A stretch of DNA of 64,000 nt from CAYRQP01 sp964426545 (GTDB lineage: Bacteria; Fermentibacterota; Fermentibacteria; Fermentibacterales; JCC-6), in the NCBI GenBank assembly GCA_964426545.1, contig CAYRQP010000001.1:248001-312000 (forward strand). Reading direction: 5' to 3'. The notes under the pieces were generated by a model. The model ran no database searches. It was not told where the DNA came from and saw nothing but the letters and a program-made list of their open reading frames with translations. This document shows positions 16,264 to 24,905 of this stretch, piece after piece; the stretch's first letter is position 1, and every line of letters starts with the position of its first letter. A program made the position numbers and the translations under genes.

Positions 16264-19200
16264 ATGGAACAGAAAATGATTACTATTGACGGGAACGAAG
16301 CTGCCGCTCGAATCGGGCATAAATTGAGCGAAGTTATCGCCATTTACCCGATTACTCCATCGAGCCCAATGGGAGAACATTCTGATGCCTGGTCATCACA
16401 AGGAAAGAAGAATATCTGGGATACAATTCCGCTGATTCAGGAAATGCAGAGCGAAGGCGGTGCTTCGGCTTCCGTACACGGCGCACTTCAGACCGGAGCT
16501 CTGACCACCACATTCACAGCATCACAGGGACTTCTCCTTATGATCCCCTCGATGTATAAGATTGCCGCAGAACTTACTCCTGCTGTATTCCATGTGTCAG
16601 CAAGAAGTCTTGCATGCCAGGCACTTTCCATTTTCGGTGACCACAGCGATGTAATGGGTGTCCGCCAGACCGGTTTTGCTCTTCTTGCCAGCGGCTCTGT
16701 TCAGGAAGTGTCGGACCTTGCAGTAATCGCACATGCTGCAACACTTAAAAGTAGAATTCCATTTCTTCATTTCTTCGATGGCTTCAGGACAAGCCACGAA
16801 ATTCAGAAGATAGCAACCATACCGGATGAAGTACTCAAGAAGATGATTGACGATGAACTCGTGATTGCTGCAAGGGCACGCGGACTCGACCCGAACTCAC
16901 CTGTGGTTCGCGGCACCAGTCAGAATCCCGATGTCTATTTCCAGGGTAGGGAAACTGTCAATCCGTATTACATTGCAACGCCCGGAATTGTCAGGCATTA
17001 CATGGACAGATTTGCGGAACTTACAGGACGAAGTTACCACCTGTTTGACTATGTAGGCGCACCTGATGCGGAACGCATCATCATTCAAATGGGCTCCGGT
17101 ACCGAAACCGCTCATGAGACCGTTGAATATCTGCAGGCACAGGATGAAAAAGTCGGCTTGATCAAAGTCCGGCTTTACAGACCATTCGATGCAAAGGCAC
17201 TGTTCAAAGTCATGCCTGAAACAGTCAAATCGATTGTTGTACTCGACAGAACAAAGGAATCAGGCGGACCGGGTGAACCTCTTTATCTCGATATCGTAAC
17301 CACTCTGCACGAAAACGGCAGAGATGATATCAAAGTGATTGGCGGACGGTATGGTCTTTCGAGCAAGGAATATACACCGGCACACATTAAGACTGTACTC
17401 GATGAAGTCCTGAAGAGTGAACCTAAGAATCACTTCACGCTCGGTATAAATGACGATGTAACAAATACATCTCTGGAAGTCGAGAATTTCGAAATCGAAC
17501 TCCCCGGAATCATCCAGGCTGTGTTCTTCGGCCTTGGCTCAGACGGAACCGTGGGAGCCAACAAGAACAGCATCAAAATTATTGGTGAAGAAACCGACAA
17601 CTTTGCTCAGGGTTATTTTGTCTACGACTCCAAGAAAGCCGGTGCAAGAACTGTCAGTCACCTCAGGTTCGGTCCCAATCCTATCCGCCAGACATGTCTT
17701 GTGTCCGAAGCAGGCTTTGTTGCCTGTCACCAGAGCATCTTCCTCGAGAAGTATGACATTCTGGGTTATGCAGCAAAAGGTGCAACCTTCCTCTTGAATT
17801 CGCATCACGGTCCTGACAAGGTCTGGGATACGCTTCCAAGAGTGGTCCAGGAGAGTATTATCAGCAAGAATCTGAAGTTCTATGTGATCGATGCTTATGA
17901 AGTTGCAAATGACACAGGAATGGGCGGACGCATAAATACTATTATGCAGACCTGTTTCTTTGCCATATCTGGTGTTCTTCCAAAGGATGAGGCTATCGCA
18001 AAAATCAAAGAGGCAATAAAGAAATCCTACAGCAAGAAGGGTGATGAAGTTGTACAGCAGAACTACAAGGCTGTAGACCAGAGTCTTGCAAACCTCTTCC
18101 CCGTTGACTACCCTGATACTGTAACAAGTACCATCGAACAACCTCCAACCGTACCGGAAGATGCTCCTGAATTCGTTCAGAGAGTCACAGCGAAGATCAT
18201 CAGGATGGACGGTGATAATGTCCCGGTTTCTGATATGCCGGCCGACGGAACCTGGCCAACAGGAACAACGCAGTGGGAAAAGCGGAATGTAGCACAGGAG
18301 ATACCGGTCTGGGAAAAAGACATCTGTATTCAGTGCGGTATCTGCAGTCTTGTCTGCCCTCATGCAGCAATAAGAATGAAGGTCTTTGGTAACTACCACC
18401 TGAACAATGCCCCGGAAACCTTCAAATCCACTGATGCAAGAGGCAAGGACTTCACTGGTATGAAGTTCTCTGTTCAGGTAGCTCCCGAGGATTGTACCGG
18501 TTGCGGTACCTGTGCCCATGCCTGCCCTGCAAAGAATAAGGAGAATCCGGAACAGAAAGCAATCAATATGTCTTATCAGCCCCCGCTTCGAATACCCGAG
18601 CGAGAGAACTACAGTTTCTTCCTGAATATTCCTGACTTCGACAGAAAGAAACTCGATGTTGCATCCATCAAGGGTTCGCAGCTTCTGCAGCCCCTCTTCG
18701 AATACTCCGGAGCATGCGCCGGCTGTGGCGAAACACCTTATGTTAAACTGCTTACACAGATGTTCGGTGACCGCACAGTCATTGCAAATGCAACCGGATG
18801 CAGCTCTATTTACGGCGGTAATCTGCCTACTACTCCCTACTCTCAGGATCCACAGGGCAGAGGTCCGGCATGGAACAACAGTCTATTCGAAGATGCAGCT
18901 GAATTCGGGTACGGTTTCAGACTGACGGCTGATAAACATATAGAAGTAGCAAGAGAACTGTTGACAGAATTGAAAGATGATGTTGGTGCAGATCTTGCCG
19001 ATTCTTTACTGAATGCACCACAGGATACAGAACAGGCTATCGAAGAACAGCGGAAACGTGTTGACCAACTCAGAACAGCTCTCACCAAAATCGACTCAAC
19101 TGAAGCAAGAATGCTGAACAGTGTTGCCGATTACTTCGTACACAGAAGCGTCTGGGTAGTGGGTGGCGACGGCTGGGCTTACGACATCGGTTATGGTGGG

Positions 19201-19797
19201 CTTGACCACGTTCTTGCCCAGGGCAGGGATGTGAATATTCTTGTACTCGATACCGGAGTCTATTCCAATACCGGCGGGCAATGCTCAAAAGCAACACCGC
19301 TGGCAGCAGTCGCCAAGTTTGCTGATTCCGGAAAACCACAGCCGAAAAAAGACCTTGCAATGCTCTCGATAAGTTACGGGAACATCTATGTTGCACAGGT
19401 TGCTCTCGGCTCCAACTACAACCAGACGGTTAAGGCATTTGCTGAAGCAGAGAGTTTTGACGGACCGAGTATCATCATAGCCTATACTCATTGTATAGCA
19501 CATGGTATCGACATGACTCTTGGGCTGGATGAACAGGACAATGCGGTGAAATCAGGTTTCTGGCCACTTCTCAGGTTCGACCCAAGGAAGATCAGTACAG
19601 GTGAGAATCCGCTTAGGCTGGATAGTAAAGAGCCGTCGATGGATTTCGCGGACTTTGCCTATAATGAAGCAAGATTCAAGAGCCTGACGAAAACAAAACC
19701 GGACCATGCCAAGAAGTTGATGGTACTTGCACAGGAAGAGGTAACCCGCCGCTGGAACATCTACCACCAAATGGCAGAGATGACCTGGAAGAAGTAA
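16264..19797 (+). CDS. nifJ: Pyruvate:ferredoxin oxidoreductase, single-chain
   Basis: Oxidises pyruvate to acetyl-CoA and CO2 with reduction of ferredoxin; oxygen-sensitive and typical of anaerobes. The 1177-residue chain has the usual domain order: pyrimidine-binding domain I (ITIDGNEAAARIGHKLSEV, YPITPSSPMGE), domains II-IV, a two-cluster ferredoxin domain V at ~680-760 (CIQCGICSLVCP and CTGCGTCAHACPAK) and the TPP domain VI with the proximal-cluster Cys motif GACAGCGETPYV and VVGGDGWAYDIG. Start ATG at 16264 follows AAAGGATGG. Ferredoxin from it would feed the Rnf complex encoded at 47882-53292. A 61-bp inverted repeat begins just after the stop. Confidence 0.97.
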   Translation: MEQKMITIDGNEAAARIGHKLSEVIAIYPITPSSPMGEHSDAWSSQGKKNIWDTIPLIQEMQSEGGASASVHGALQTGALTTTFTASQGLLLMIPSMYKIAAELTPAVFHVSARSLACQALSIFGDHSDVMGVRQTGFALLASGSVQEVSDLAVIAHAATLKSRIPFLHFFDGFRTSHEIQKIATIPDEVLKKMIDDELVIAARARGLDPNSPVVRGTSQNPDVYFQGRETVNPYYIATPGIVRHYMDRFAELTGRSYHLFDYVGAPDAERIIIQMGSGTETAHETVEYLQAQDEKVGLIKVRLYRPFDAKALFKVMPETVKSIVVLDRTKESGGPGEPLYLDIVTTLHENGRDDIKVIGGRYGLSSKEYTPAHIKTVLDEVLKSEPKNHFTLGINDDVTNTSLEVENFEIELPGIIQAVFFGLGSDGTVGANKNSIKIIGEETDNFAQGYFVYDSKKAGARTVSHLRFGPNPIRQTCLVSEAGFVACHQSIFLEKYDILGYAAKGATFLLNSHHGPDKVWDTLPRVVQESIISKNLKFYVIDAYEVANDTGMGGRINTIMQTCFFAISGVLPKDEAIAKIKEAIKKSYSKKGDEVVQQNYKAVDQSLANLFPVDYPDTVTSTIEQPPTVPEDAPEFVQRVTAKIIRMDGDNVPVSDMPADGTWPTGTTQWEKRNVAQEIPVWEKDICIQCGICSLVCPHAAIRMKVFGNYHLNNAPETFKSTDARGKDFTGMKFSVQVAPEDCTGCGTCAHACPAKNKENPEQKAINMSYQPPLRIPERENYSFFLNIPDFDRKKLDVASIKGSQLLQPLFEYSGACAGCGETPYVKLLTQMFGDRTVIANATGCSSIYGGNLPTTPYSQDPQGRGPAWNNSLFEDAAEFGYGFRLTADKHIEVARELLTELKDDVGADLADSLLNAPQDTEQAIEEQRKRVDQLRTALTKIDSTEARMLNSVADYFVHRSVWVVGGDGWAYDIGYGGLDHVLAQGRDVNILVLDTGVYSNTGGQCSKATPLAAVAKFADSGKPQPKKDLAMLSISYGNIYVAQVALGSNYNQTVKAFAEAESFDGPSIIIAYTHCIAHGIDMTLGLDEQDNAVKSGFWPLLRFDPRKISTGENPLRLDSKEPSMDFADFAYNEARFKSLTKTKPDHAKKLMVLAQEEVTRRWNIYHQMAEMTWKK

Positions 19798-19799
19798 CG

Positions 19800-19860
19800 G
19801 TACCGTACGTCACTTCTTCCACTTAGTTGTCGGGTTTATTAGAGATATCTTCAATAAAGG
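19800..19860. repeat. Left 61-bp inverted repeat of the RAYT/ssrA/rpmB segment
   Basis: The reverse complement occurs at 21936-21996 with the same length and 51 of 61 matching positions and no gap. It begins two bases after the POR stop codon. The outer part, CGTACGTCACTTCTTCCACTT, also matches both arms of the hairpin at 21061-21137, so it is a repeat family and not a chance pair. Confidence 0.85.
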
Positions 19861-19899
19861 ATTTGAGAGGTCATTCAGTGGTCTCTCAAGTCCAAATGA

Positions 19900-20913
19900 C
19901 TATTTAATTGATTGTCTGATGACAGCTTCGATTTCCAGACTTCGTGGTTCCGGTTCACCTTCAAGTATCTTATGAATTCCTGATGATGACATATTGAAAT
20001 ACCGGGCTGCATCTGTTAAGCTGAGACCTAATTCAGAAATGATTACCCGTACCAGAATCCCTCGTATCCAGGATACCCTCCTGTTTCCGTGTCCTGTCCT
20101 GATAATTGCTTTTGACACCCCTGATATCTCAGAAGCCATATTTAGAGCATTCTCAATTCGTGTGTGCTGGAAATTTCTGTCTCTCTTTATCACTCCCCTG
20201 TACGTATCCAGTTCTTTGTACCTCTCCAGAGCAAATTCCCTGCTCCCAAGAACACCCATACCTGCGATGTTATCCGGTTCAGTTTCAGCATCATCAAGTG
20301 CCTCGAGACCTTCCTTCGAGATAATGTAATTCCCTGTATCAAAAGCCTTTTCAGTGATATCTGACGGTTCTGCTAAAAATTCAATGTATTGTTCGCGCCA
20401 GTTCTTTTCTCTGTTCTGAAACATAAAACGCACCAGTGCAGTCGATTGCCAACAGTTTTTATGCTTTCCAACAATCACAGGATGTCCTGACCACATGTAA
20501 TCCGCCAATTCATCGAAAGTGCTGACGATACCTGCTCTCATTGGATTAAGATGGATGTAACGCAGCAAATCCATGAAGTAATTTTCGCGTTCGACTAAAA
20601 TAGATTTGAATCTTGAGCGAAACACATGACCTTTCTGCTCATTCCTAAGATTATATGACAGTGCAAATCCGGTAAGAACTTTTTTTATTGAACATGAAAG
20701 AGATTCGTTCTGCGGTTCAGCAAGCAGATGAAAGTGATTGTGCATAAGAACCCAGGCATGAATTCTCAATTCTCCTGCGACCACAACTTTCTCAATTCTC
20801 TTGAGAAAATCAATGCAATCGGACGGCTTTGAGAATACAGATTTTCCCTCGACACTATGTGACATCACATGGTGCAGGCTACCCGGACTATCAAACCTGT
20901 ATTTTCTTGACAT
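19900..20913 (-). CDS. REP-associated tyrosine transposase (RAYT, Y1/HUH family)
   Basis: A single-strand DNA transposase of the IS200-like superfamily, probably immobile itself and acting on REP hairpins. I take the ATG at 20913 (MSRKYRFDSPGSLHHV); a longer frame from 20949 has 12 extra residues. In MHNHFHLLAEP His60 and His62 form the HUH metal site; Tyr119 in LLRYIHLNPMRAG is the expected nucleophile. Residues ~240-330 form a DnaA_C-like helix-turn-helix extension (VSWIRGILVRVIISELGLSL), common in one RAYT group. The gene is intact and lies between copies of a repeat family (19800-19860, 21061-21137, 21936-21996). No direct target duplications were seen. Confidence 0.88.
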   Translation of the reverse strand: MSRKYRFDSPGSLHHVMSHSVEGKSVFSKPSDCIDFLKRIEKVVVAGELRIHAWVLMHNHFHLLAEPQNESLSCSIKKVLTGFALSYNLRNEQKGHVFRSRFKSILVERENYFMDLLRYIHLNPMRAGIVSTFDELADYMWSGHPVIVGKHKNCWQSTALVRFMFQNREKNWREQYIEFLAEPSDITEKAFDTGNYIISKEGLEALDDAETEPDNIAGMGVLGSREFALERYKELDTYRGVIKRDRNFQHTRIENALNMASEISGVSKAIIRTGHGNRRVSWIRGILVRVIISELGLSLTDAARYFNMSSSGIHKILEGEPEPRSLEIEAVIRQSIK

Positions 20914-21060
20914 ACATATAGTGTACTCCATAAACAGTGTGTTTGTCAAGTGCTAGACATAGTGGATGAACCACAACATAAGCTTAGGGACATGATTTCT
21001 TCGTGTCCCGAAAATAGCACGGCTTTTAAAAAAGTTAAGAATTATACCTTAAAGCAAAAA

Positions 21061-21137
21061 TGTCGTACTTCACTTCTCCCACTTTAGACTTCTGGCAATG
21101 CGGTCAGGACTATAAATGGAATAAGTGAAGTACGACA
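21061..21137 (-). terminator. REP-like hairpin acting as probable ssrA terminator
   Basis: Arms 21061-21075 and 21123-21137 are exact 15-base inverted copies (TGTCGTACTTCACTT), and similarity continues a further ~10 bases inward. Read in the ssrA direction the hairpin starts 9 nt after the tmRNA CCA end and is followed directly by ATTTTTG, so it looks like a Rho-independent terminator with a large loop. Its arms match the inverted repeats at 19800 and 21936. Confidence 0.7.
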
Positions 21138-21146
21138 CTTATATAG

Positions 21147-21494
21147 TGGTGGAGGCGGCGGGATTCGAACCCGCGTCCGGAAACAGGGACCCATCGGCTC
21201 TACATGCTTAGGCCGGATTGCATTTCATCCGGGGTTGGCACCGGTCGGCCTTATCCGGACTATCTTTCATTATTTCTCACTGGTTCCACCCGAAAGCAGG
21301 GCTTCGCAGCCAGCTCTCCTTCTGACGTCCGACCCCCAGCCGGAAAGCATCTCCGGGGCGGACGACCACCCATATTAGGGTGGCATACCGTTATTTACGC
21401 GGCAATTATTATGTTCCGCAAGTTTAACGAGGCAGCGGAACCTCGACATGCAACCGGTGGACCTCATCTGAACCCGTCGAGACCATTCGCCCCC
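21147..21494 (-). ncRNA. ssrA: Transfer-messenger RNA (tmRNA)
   Basis: Rescues stalled ribosomes. The 5' end GGGGGCGAATGGTCTCGACG and the 3' end GGTTCGAATCCCGCCGCC followed by TCCACCA form the tRNA-like domain; GGGGGCG pairs with CGCCTCC, and CCA is encoded. GTTCCGC and GCGGAAC form pseudoknot 1 in the expected place. Just after it the open tag frame that has a normal length runs from about 21404 to a TAA at 21377-21375, ending in codons for NNGMPP; the TAA lies in the loop of a CCACCC/GGGTGG hairpin, as usual for helix 5. The tag therefore lacks the common Ala-Ala end (see findings). One-piece form, about 348 nt. Confidence 0.95.
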
Positions 21495-21510
21495 ACGACG
21501 GCAACGATGT

Positions 21511-21538
21511 ATTATGCAAATTAAACGTAATATGTCAA
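21511..21538 (-). promoter_or_regulatory. Promoter of ssrA
   Basis: On the minus strand TTGACA (21538-21533) and CATAAT (21516-21511) are 16 bp apart, placing the transcription start about 10 nt before the mature tmRNA 5' end at 21494. TAATAC two bases downstream is an alternative -10. Confidence 0.75.
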
Positions 21539-21610
21539 GCGGGACTTGTCAAATGGACATAATTGAGTTATTAAATCGGCTCATATATTGAATTAACTTT
21601 AAGGAGCTAT

Positions 21611-21802
21611 ATGTCTTGGAAATGTGATATTTGTGGAAAAGGACCTTCAGTTGGAAATAGAGTCAGTCACTCACACAGACAGACAAAACATGTTTGGAAA
21701 CCCAACCTTCAGAAGGCTAGGATACGTTTAGATAACGGAAATACCAAAAGGGTTCTTGTCTGCACTAAATGCATCAAGTCTGACAGAATCGTCAAAGCTT
21801 AA
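21611..21802 (+). CDS. rpmB: Ribosomal protein bL28
   Basis: Large-subunit protein of 63 residues. MSWKCDICGKGPSVGNRVSHSHRQTK is the family N-terminus; CDIC and CTKC (residues ~5-8 and ~54-57) form the zinc-ribbon version of bL28. A strong AAGGAG lies 6 nt before the ATG. It is transcribed away from ssrA on the opposite strand. A weak hairpin TGTCCG-CTT-CGGACA at 21818-21832 follows the stop and may end the transcript. Confidence 0.95.
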   Translation: MSWKCDICGKGPSVGNRVSHSHRQTKHVWKPNLQKARIRLDNGNTKRVLVCTKCIKSDRIVKA

Positions 21803-21817
21803 CCCCTGGTTCAGTCG

Positions 21818-21832
21818 TGTCCGCTTCGGACA
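21818..21832 (+). terminator. Small hairpin after rpmB, weak terminator candidate
   Basis: Six-base stem TGTCCG/CGGACA with a CTT loop, 16 nt after the rpmB stop, followed by TTGTATCTATT. The T-run is poor, so the call is tentative. Confidence 0.35.
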
Positions 21833-21935
21833 TTGTATCTATTCCAGTTTGCCAACGAGTTTGGGTAATGTGCCGTTGCTCTGATTATCATCAGTCGTAT
21901 GTCAAAACGGAATGTATTACAGGTATTAGAAAAAA

Positions 21936-21996
21936 CCTTTATTGAACTGTACGCTGATAAACCCGACAACTAGGTGGAAGGAATGACGTACGGTAC
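21936..21996. repeat. Right 61-bp inverted repeat of the RAYT/ssrA/rpmB segment
   Basis: Inverted partner of 19800-19860 (51 of 61 positions). Its outer 27 bases overlap the 3' end of the radical SAM gene and encode that protein's last residues (SVPYVIPST) and its TAG stop, so the element lies partly inside a coding region. Confidence 0.85.
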
Positions 21997-23625
21997 TGAT
22001 TTTTTCAGCCTGTTTTGGTTGGCGGTCATCGAAGCCTGGAATTCTCGTGCTAGTCTGGTGTGACCGAAACCCATATTGATGAAATCCCAGGGAAAGTGTA
22101 CTTCCGAGTCGATCATTTCAAATACCCAGCTGATGTCGATTCCTGCATTTTTGAAAGCCGTATTCCATCCTATGTCAGTCAGTTTAAGTTCAAGAGCTTC
22201 AGACATTCTCTCATCACCTCTGGCAATAATTGCCTGTACATGAGCCCTTCTTGCATCACCGGGAATCAACTTTGCTTTTCTGATTCTGGAAATCTTCTTT
22301 CTTAAGTGCTCCGTCCATTTTCTGATCTTAGTCGGATTCGCAATCGCCGACCACTGGAATGCAGTCCAAGGGCGCGGTACGAACGGATTAACACAGATGT
22401 TTAGCTGAGCATCTGTCCTGTAACGGATTTCCCGGATTAGATCGAGAATACTGTCTCTATCTTCGTCTGTTTCAAAAGGAAGTCCTATCATGAAGTGAAG
22501 TCGAATCTGTTTGAATTCATCATGATTCTCAACTGCCTTCAGAATGTCGTCATTCTTCAGGTGCTTCCCGATTATTTTCCTAAAACCATCGTTTCCAACC
22601 TCAGGTGCGAGTACAAGAGTGGATGATTTGAGATCCATGGCTCGTTCTTTTATCTGGCAGGAATCTTCAGCCTTTCGCGTACCTATCATCACATTGTGTT
22701 TCTTCATGGCTATTTTGAGTATGTCATGCAGTTCGGGATGCGAGCGCGGGGCAAAGCCTACAATTGCAAGTTCCGGGTTATCCGGAAGATTGGCTATCTT
22801 GTTTTCGACATCTTCGAATTTGCACTCGCGATACGGTAGGCTTACATAGCCCGGAAGACAGAACTTACAATTGTAAGGGCATCCGCGTGAAATTTCAAGC
22901 AGAATATGATCACCCAATGCAAACTTCGAAGAAGACATGCATGATACCATTCCCAAACCATCAGAACCTGCCCACTGTCGCATAATATTAGTTACTTCAC
23001 CGGGTATTTTGTGGATTGCCGGAACATAGATACCGGGGAGTTTGGATAGTTCCAACAATATCTTCTTTTTTAATGCACCTTGACCACCAATATTACGTAT
23101 GGTTTCAAGAACGGGGCCAACGGAAGGCTCTGTCTCCCCTATCACGAAGGCATCCATGAAGGGTGCAAGTGGAATAGGATTAGCAGTTACCGGCATGCCG
23201 GTTGCCAGTATTATCGGCCATATTTCTTTTCTTTTAGATGACCGGATTTCAATTTCCGACAGCTCCATCATCTGAAGTACACGCAGATACTCCAGTTCAT
23301 TTGAAATTGAAAAGATAACGAGATCACGGTTTTTGATTGAGGTTCCCGATTCCAATGTAACCATGGGATGCTCATATCGTTTCATCCACAGATATTCATC
23401 CTTTTCAGGAAAGAACACCCGCTCCGGAGTCGTATCCGACCAGCAGGCTATCTGATAAAACAGACGCTGAAACTCCAGTGATGACATTGCCAGTTCATAC
23501 TCTCTGGGTGATGCTGCTACTATTTCAAACAAGCCGTCTGTAGAATACTCGAAAAAAGGTGTTTCCTTTTCAAGAATGTCATTCCTTCGCTCTGCGTATA
23601 CCTCTTCTGCAAGTTTTCGACTCAT
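21970..23625 (-). CDS. Radical SAM protein with N-terminal B12-binding-like domain
   Basis: A 551-residue protein. EISRGCPYNCKFCLPGYVSLPYRE around residues 245-268 is the CxxxCxxC site that binds the 4Fe-4S cluster and SAM. The preceding ~240 residues include a segment (WPIILATGMPVTANPIPLAP, FVIGETEPSVGPVLE) like the cobalamin-binding-type domain of uncharacterised radical SAM families (TIGR03960-like). No substrate can be named. It has its own promoter upstream and is separated from ftsZ by about 100 nt, although both are on the minus strand. The end of the frame is supplied by the REP-like repeat at 21936-21996. Confidence 0.85.
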   Translation of the reverse strand: MSRKLAEEVYAERRNDILEKETPFFEYSTDGLFEIVAASPREYELAMSSLEFQRLFYQIACWSDTTPERVFFPEKDEYLWMKRYEHPMVTLESGTSIKNRDLVIFSISNELEYLRVLQMMELSEIEIRSSKRKEIWPIILATGMPVTANPIPLAPFMDAFVIGETEPSVGPVLETIRNIGGQGALKKKILLELSKLPGIYVPAIHKIPGEVTNIMRQWAGSDGLGMVSCMSSSKFALGDHILLEISRGCPYNCKFCLPGYVSLPYRECKFEDVENKIANLPDNPELAIVGFAPRSHPELHDILKIAMKKHNVMIGTRKAEDSCQIKERAMDLKSSTLVLAPEVGNDGFRKIIGKHLKNDDILKAVENHDEFKQIRLHFMIGLPFETDEDRDSILDLIREIRYRTDAQLNICVNPFVPRPWTAFQWSAIANPTKIRKWTEHLRKKISRIRKAKLIPGDARRAHVQAIIARGDERMSEALELKLTDIGWNTAFKNAGIDISWVFEMIDSEVHFPWDFINMGFGHTRLAREFQASMTANQNRLKKSVPYVIPST

Positions 23626-23653
23626 TCTTTACCTCCATGGATATTTTGAAGGT

Positions 23654-23681
23654 AATATATAGAAACTTCAACAGATGTCTA
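23654..23681 (-). promoter_or_regulatory. Promoter candidate of the radical SAM gene
   Basis: On the minus strand TAGACA (23681-23676) and TATATT (23659-23654) are 16 bp apart, each one base from consensus, about 30 nt before the start codon; GGAGGTAAAG precedes the ATG. Confidence 0.5.
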
Positions 23682-23726
23682 CTTAATATCGCTAAGTAAG
23701 TGCTACATATACGGTTGTATTATCAC

Positions 23727-24887
23727 CTAATCCATGTCCCTTCGCATGAAGACAGGAAGAGTATTTCTTTGACTCTTAACATCTGCACTACCTTTTGACG
23801 CAGTAAATGATATGGGATATTGTTTCTCTGTAGCTATTTCTGAAGTCTCAGTCGGAAATCCGGGGAATCGTACTGCAACATCATCTTCCTCATATTCCTG
23901 TCCGAATCCAGTCGCAATAACTGTAACTTTAAATTCCTCACTGTCATCTTCGGCTTTGGTAACACCAAGGTAAACATCTGCTTCATTTCCGACTGCATCC
24001 TGAATAACTGACGCTGCATCGTGAAATTCTTTGGCAGATGCATCTTTGGGACAATGAATGCTTATCAGCAGGGATTTTGCACCGTCGATAGAAATGTTCT
24101 CAAGCAGAGGGTCGGATATTGCACTCCGTGCTGCTTCATCTGCCCGTTTTTCACCTGTACAGCAACCAGTTCCCATCATTGCTCCGCCGCCGGTCGTTAC
24201 AACACTCTTGATATCATTGAAGTCAAGATTCATAAGGCCGGGGGTTGAAATAATATTCGATATACCTTCAACTGCGTTCTTGAGAATTCGGTTACCGTTT
24301 GAAAGGACTGTTCCAATATCCTTATCTGCATCTTCACTATTGATCAATCCGTCATTTGGAATGACTATCAGCATATCCAGCATATTCCTCAGTTTTTCCA
24401 GGCCTTCTTCTGCTATCCTGCTCCGTTTCGGCCCTTCAATGGCAAAGGGTCTCGATACGACTCCTATAGTTATTGCATCAATGTCCTTCGCAATCTTAGC
24501 CACAATGGGAGAGGCTCCGGTACCTGTGCCACCGCCCATACCTGCGCTGATAAACACTATTCTGCAGTTCTGAAGACTATCTTCGATCTCTTTCCTGCTT
24601 TCGTCAGCAGCCGTTTCGCCAATCTCACAATTTCCGCCGGCTCCATGACCCCCGCAGGTTTTCGGACCAAGCTGTACAGCTAAATCTGCCCTGCAGGTAT
24701 TCAATTCCTGCAAATCTGTATTCATTGCGATGTATCTAACCTTTGGAATGTTTTCCGCGATCATTCGGTCAATATTATTGCATCCGCACCCGCCTATCCC
24801 AACTACGACAATTCCCGGTTCCCCCCTTCTTTCTGCTGTTACATCTACGATCTGAAGTCTGGGTTTAGTCTCAGCATTTGCAAACAT
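23727..24887 (-). CDS. ftsZ: Cell division protein FtsZ
   Basis: Tubulin-like GTPase that forms the division ring. The 386-residue protein has the G-box ISAGMGGGTGTGASP, the T3/T4 loops, and NDGLINSEDADKDIG. It ends in TLPVFMRRDMD, the conserved C-terminal peptide that binds FtsA. The T1 loop reads VVGIGGCGCNNIDRM, with Cys and Asn where GGGGNAV is usual, and there are about ten cysteines in all (also TCGGHGAGGNCEIG and GTGCCTG), more than most FtsZ. It is the last gene of the dcw cluster, 18 nt after ftsA; the next gene has its own promoter. Confidence 0.96.
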   Translation of the reverse strand: MFANAETKPRLQIVDVTAERRGEPGIVVVGIGGCGCNNIDRMIAENIPKVRYIAMNTDLQELNTCRADLAVQLGPKTCGGHGAGGNCEIGETAADESRKEIEDSLQNCRIVFISAGMGGGTGTGASPIVAKIAKDIDAITIGVVSRPFAIEGPKRSRIAEEGLEKLRNMLDMLIVIPNDGLINSEDADKDIGTVLSNGNRILKNAVEGISNIISTPGLMNLDFNDIKSVVTTGGGAMMGTGCCTGEKRADEAARSAISDPLLENISIDGAKSLLISIHCPKDASAKEFHDAASVIQDAVGNEADVYLGVTKAEDDSEEFKVTVIATGFGQEYEEDDVAVRFPGFPTETSEIATEKQYPISFTASKGSADVKSQRNTLPVFMRRDMD

Positions 24888-24905
24888 TCGAACTCCCTTC
24901 CTTGA

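Noticed and set aside
17539..18519. 326-codon open frame antisense to the POR gene
   Set aside because: It lies entirely within nifJ, shows no family motif and has the composition expected of a complementary frame.
21147..21494. tmRNA gene as attachment site of an integrative element
   Set aside because: ssrA is a common target, but there is no integrase gene and no direct repeat of its 3' end nearby; the flanking repeats are inverted.
21204..21524. 106-codon plus-strand frame in the ssrA region
   Set aside because: It is the complement of the tmRNA gene and has no protein features.
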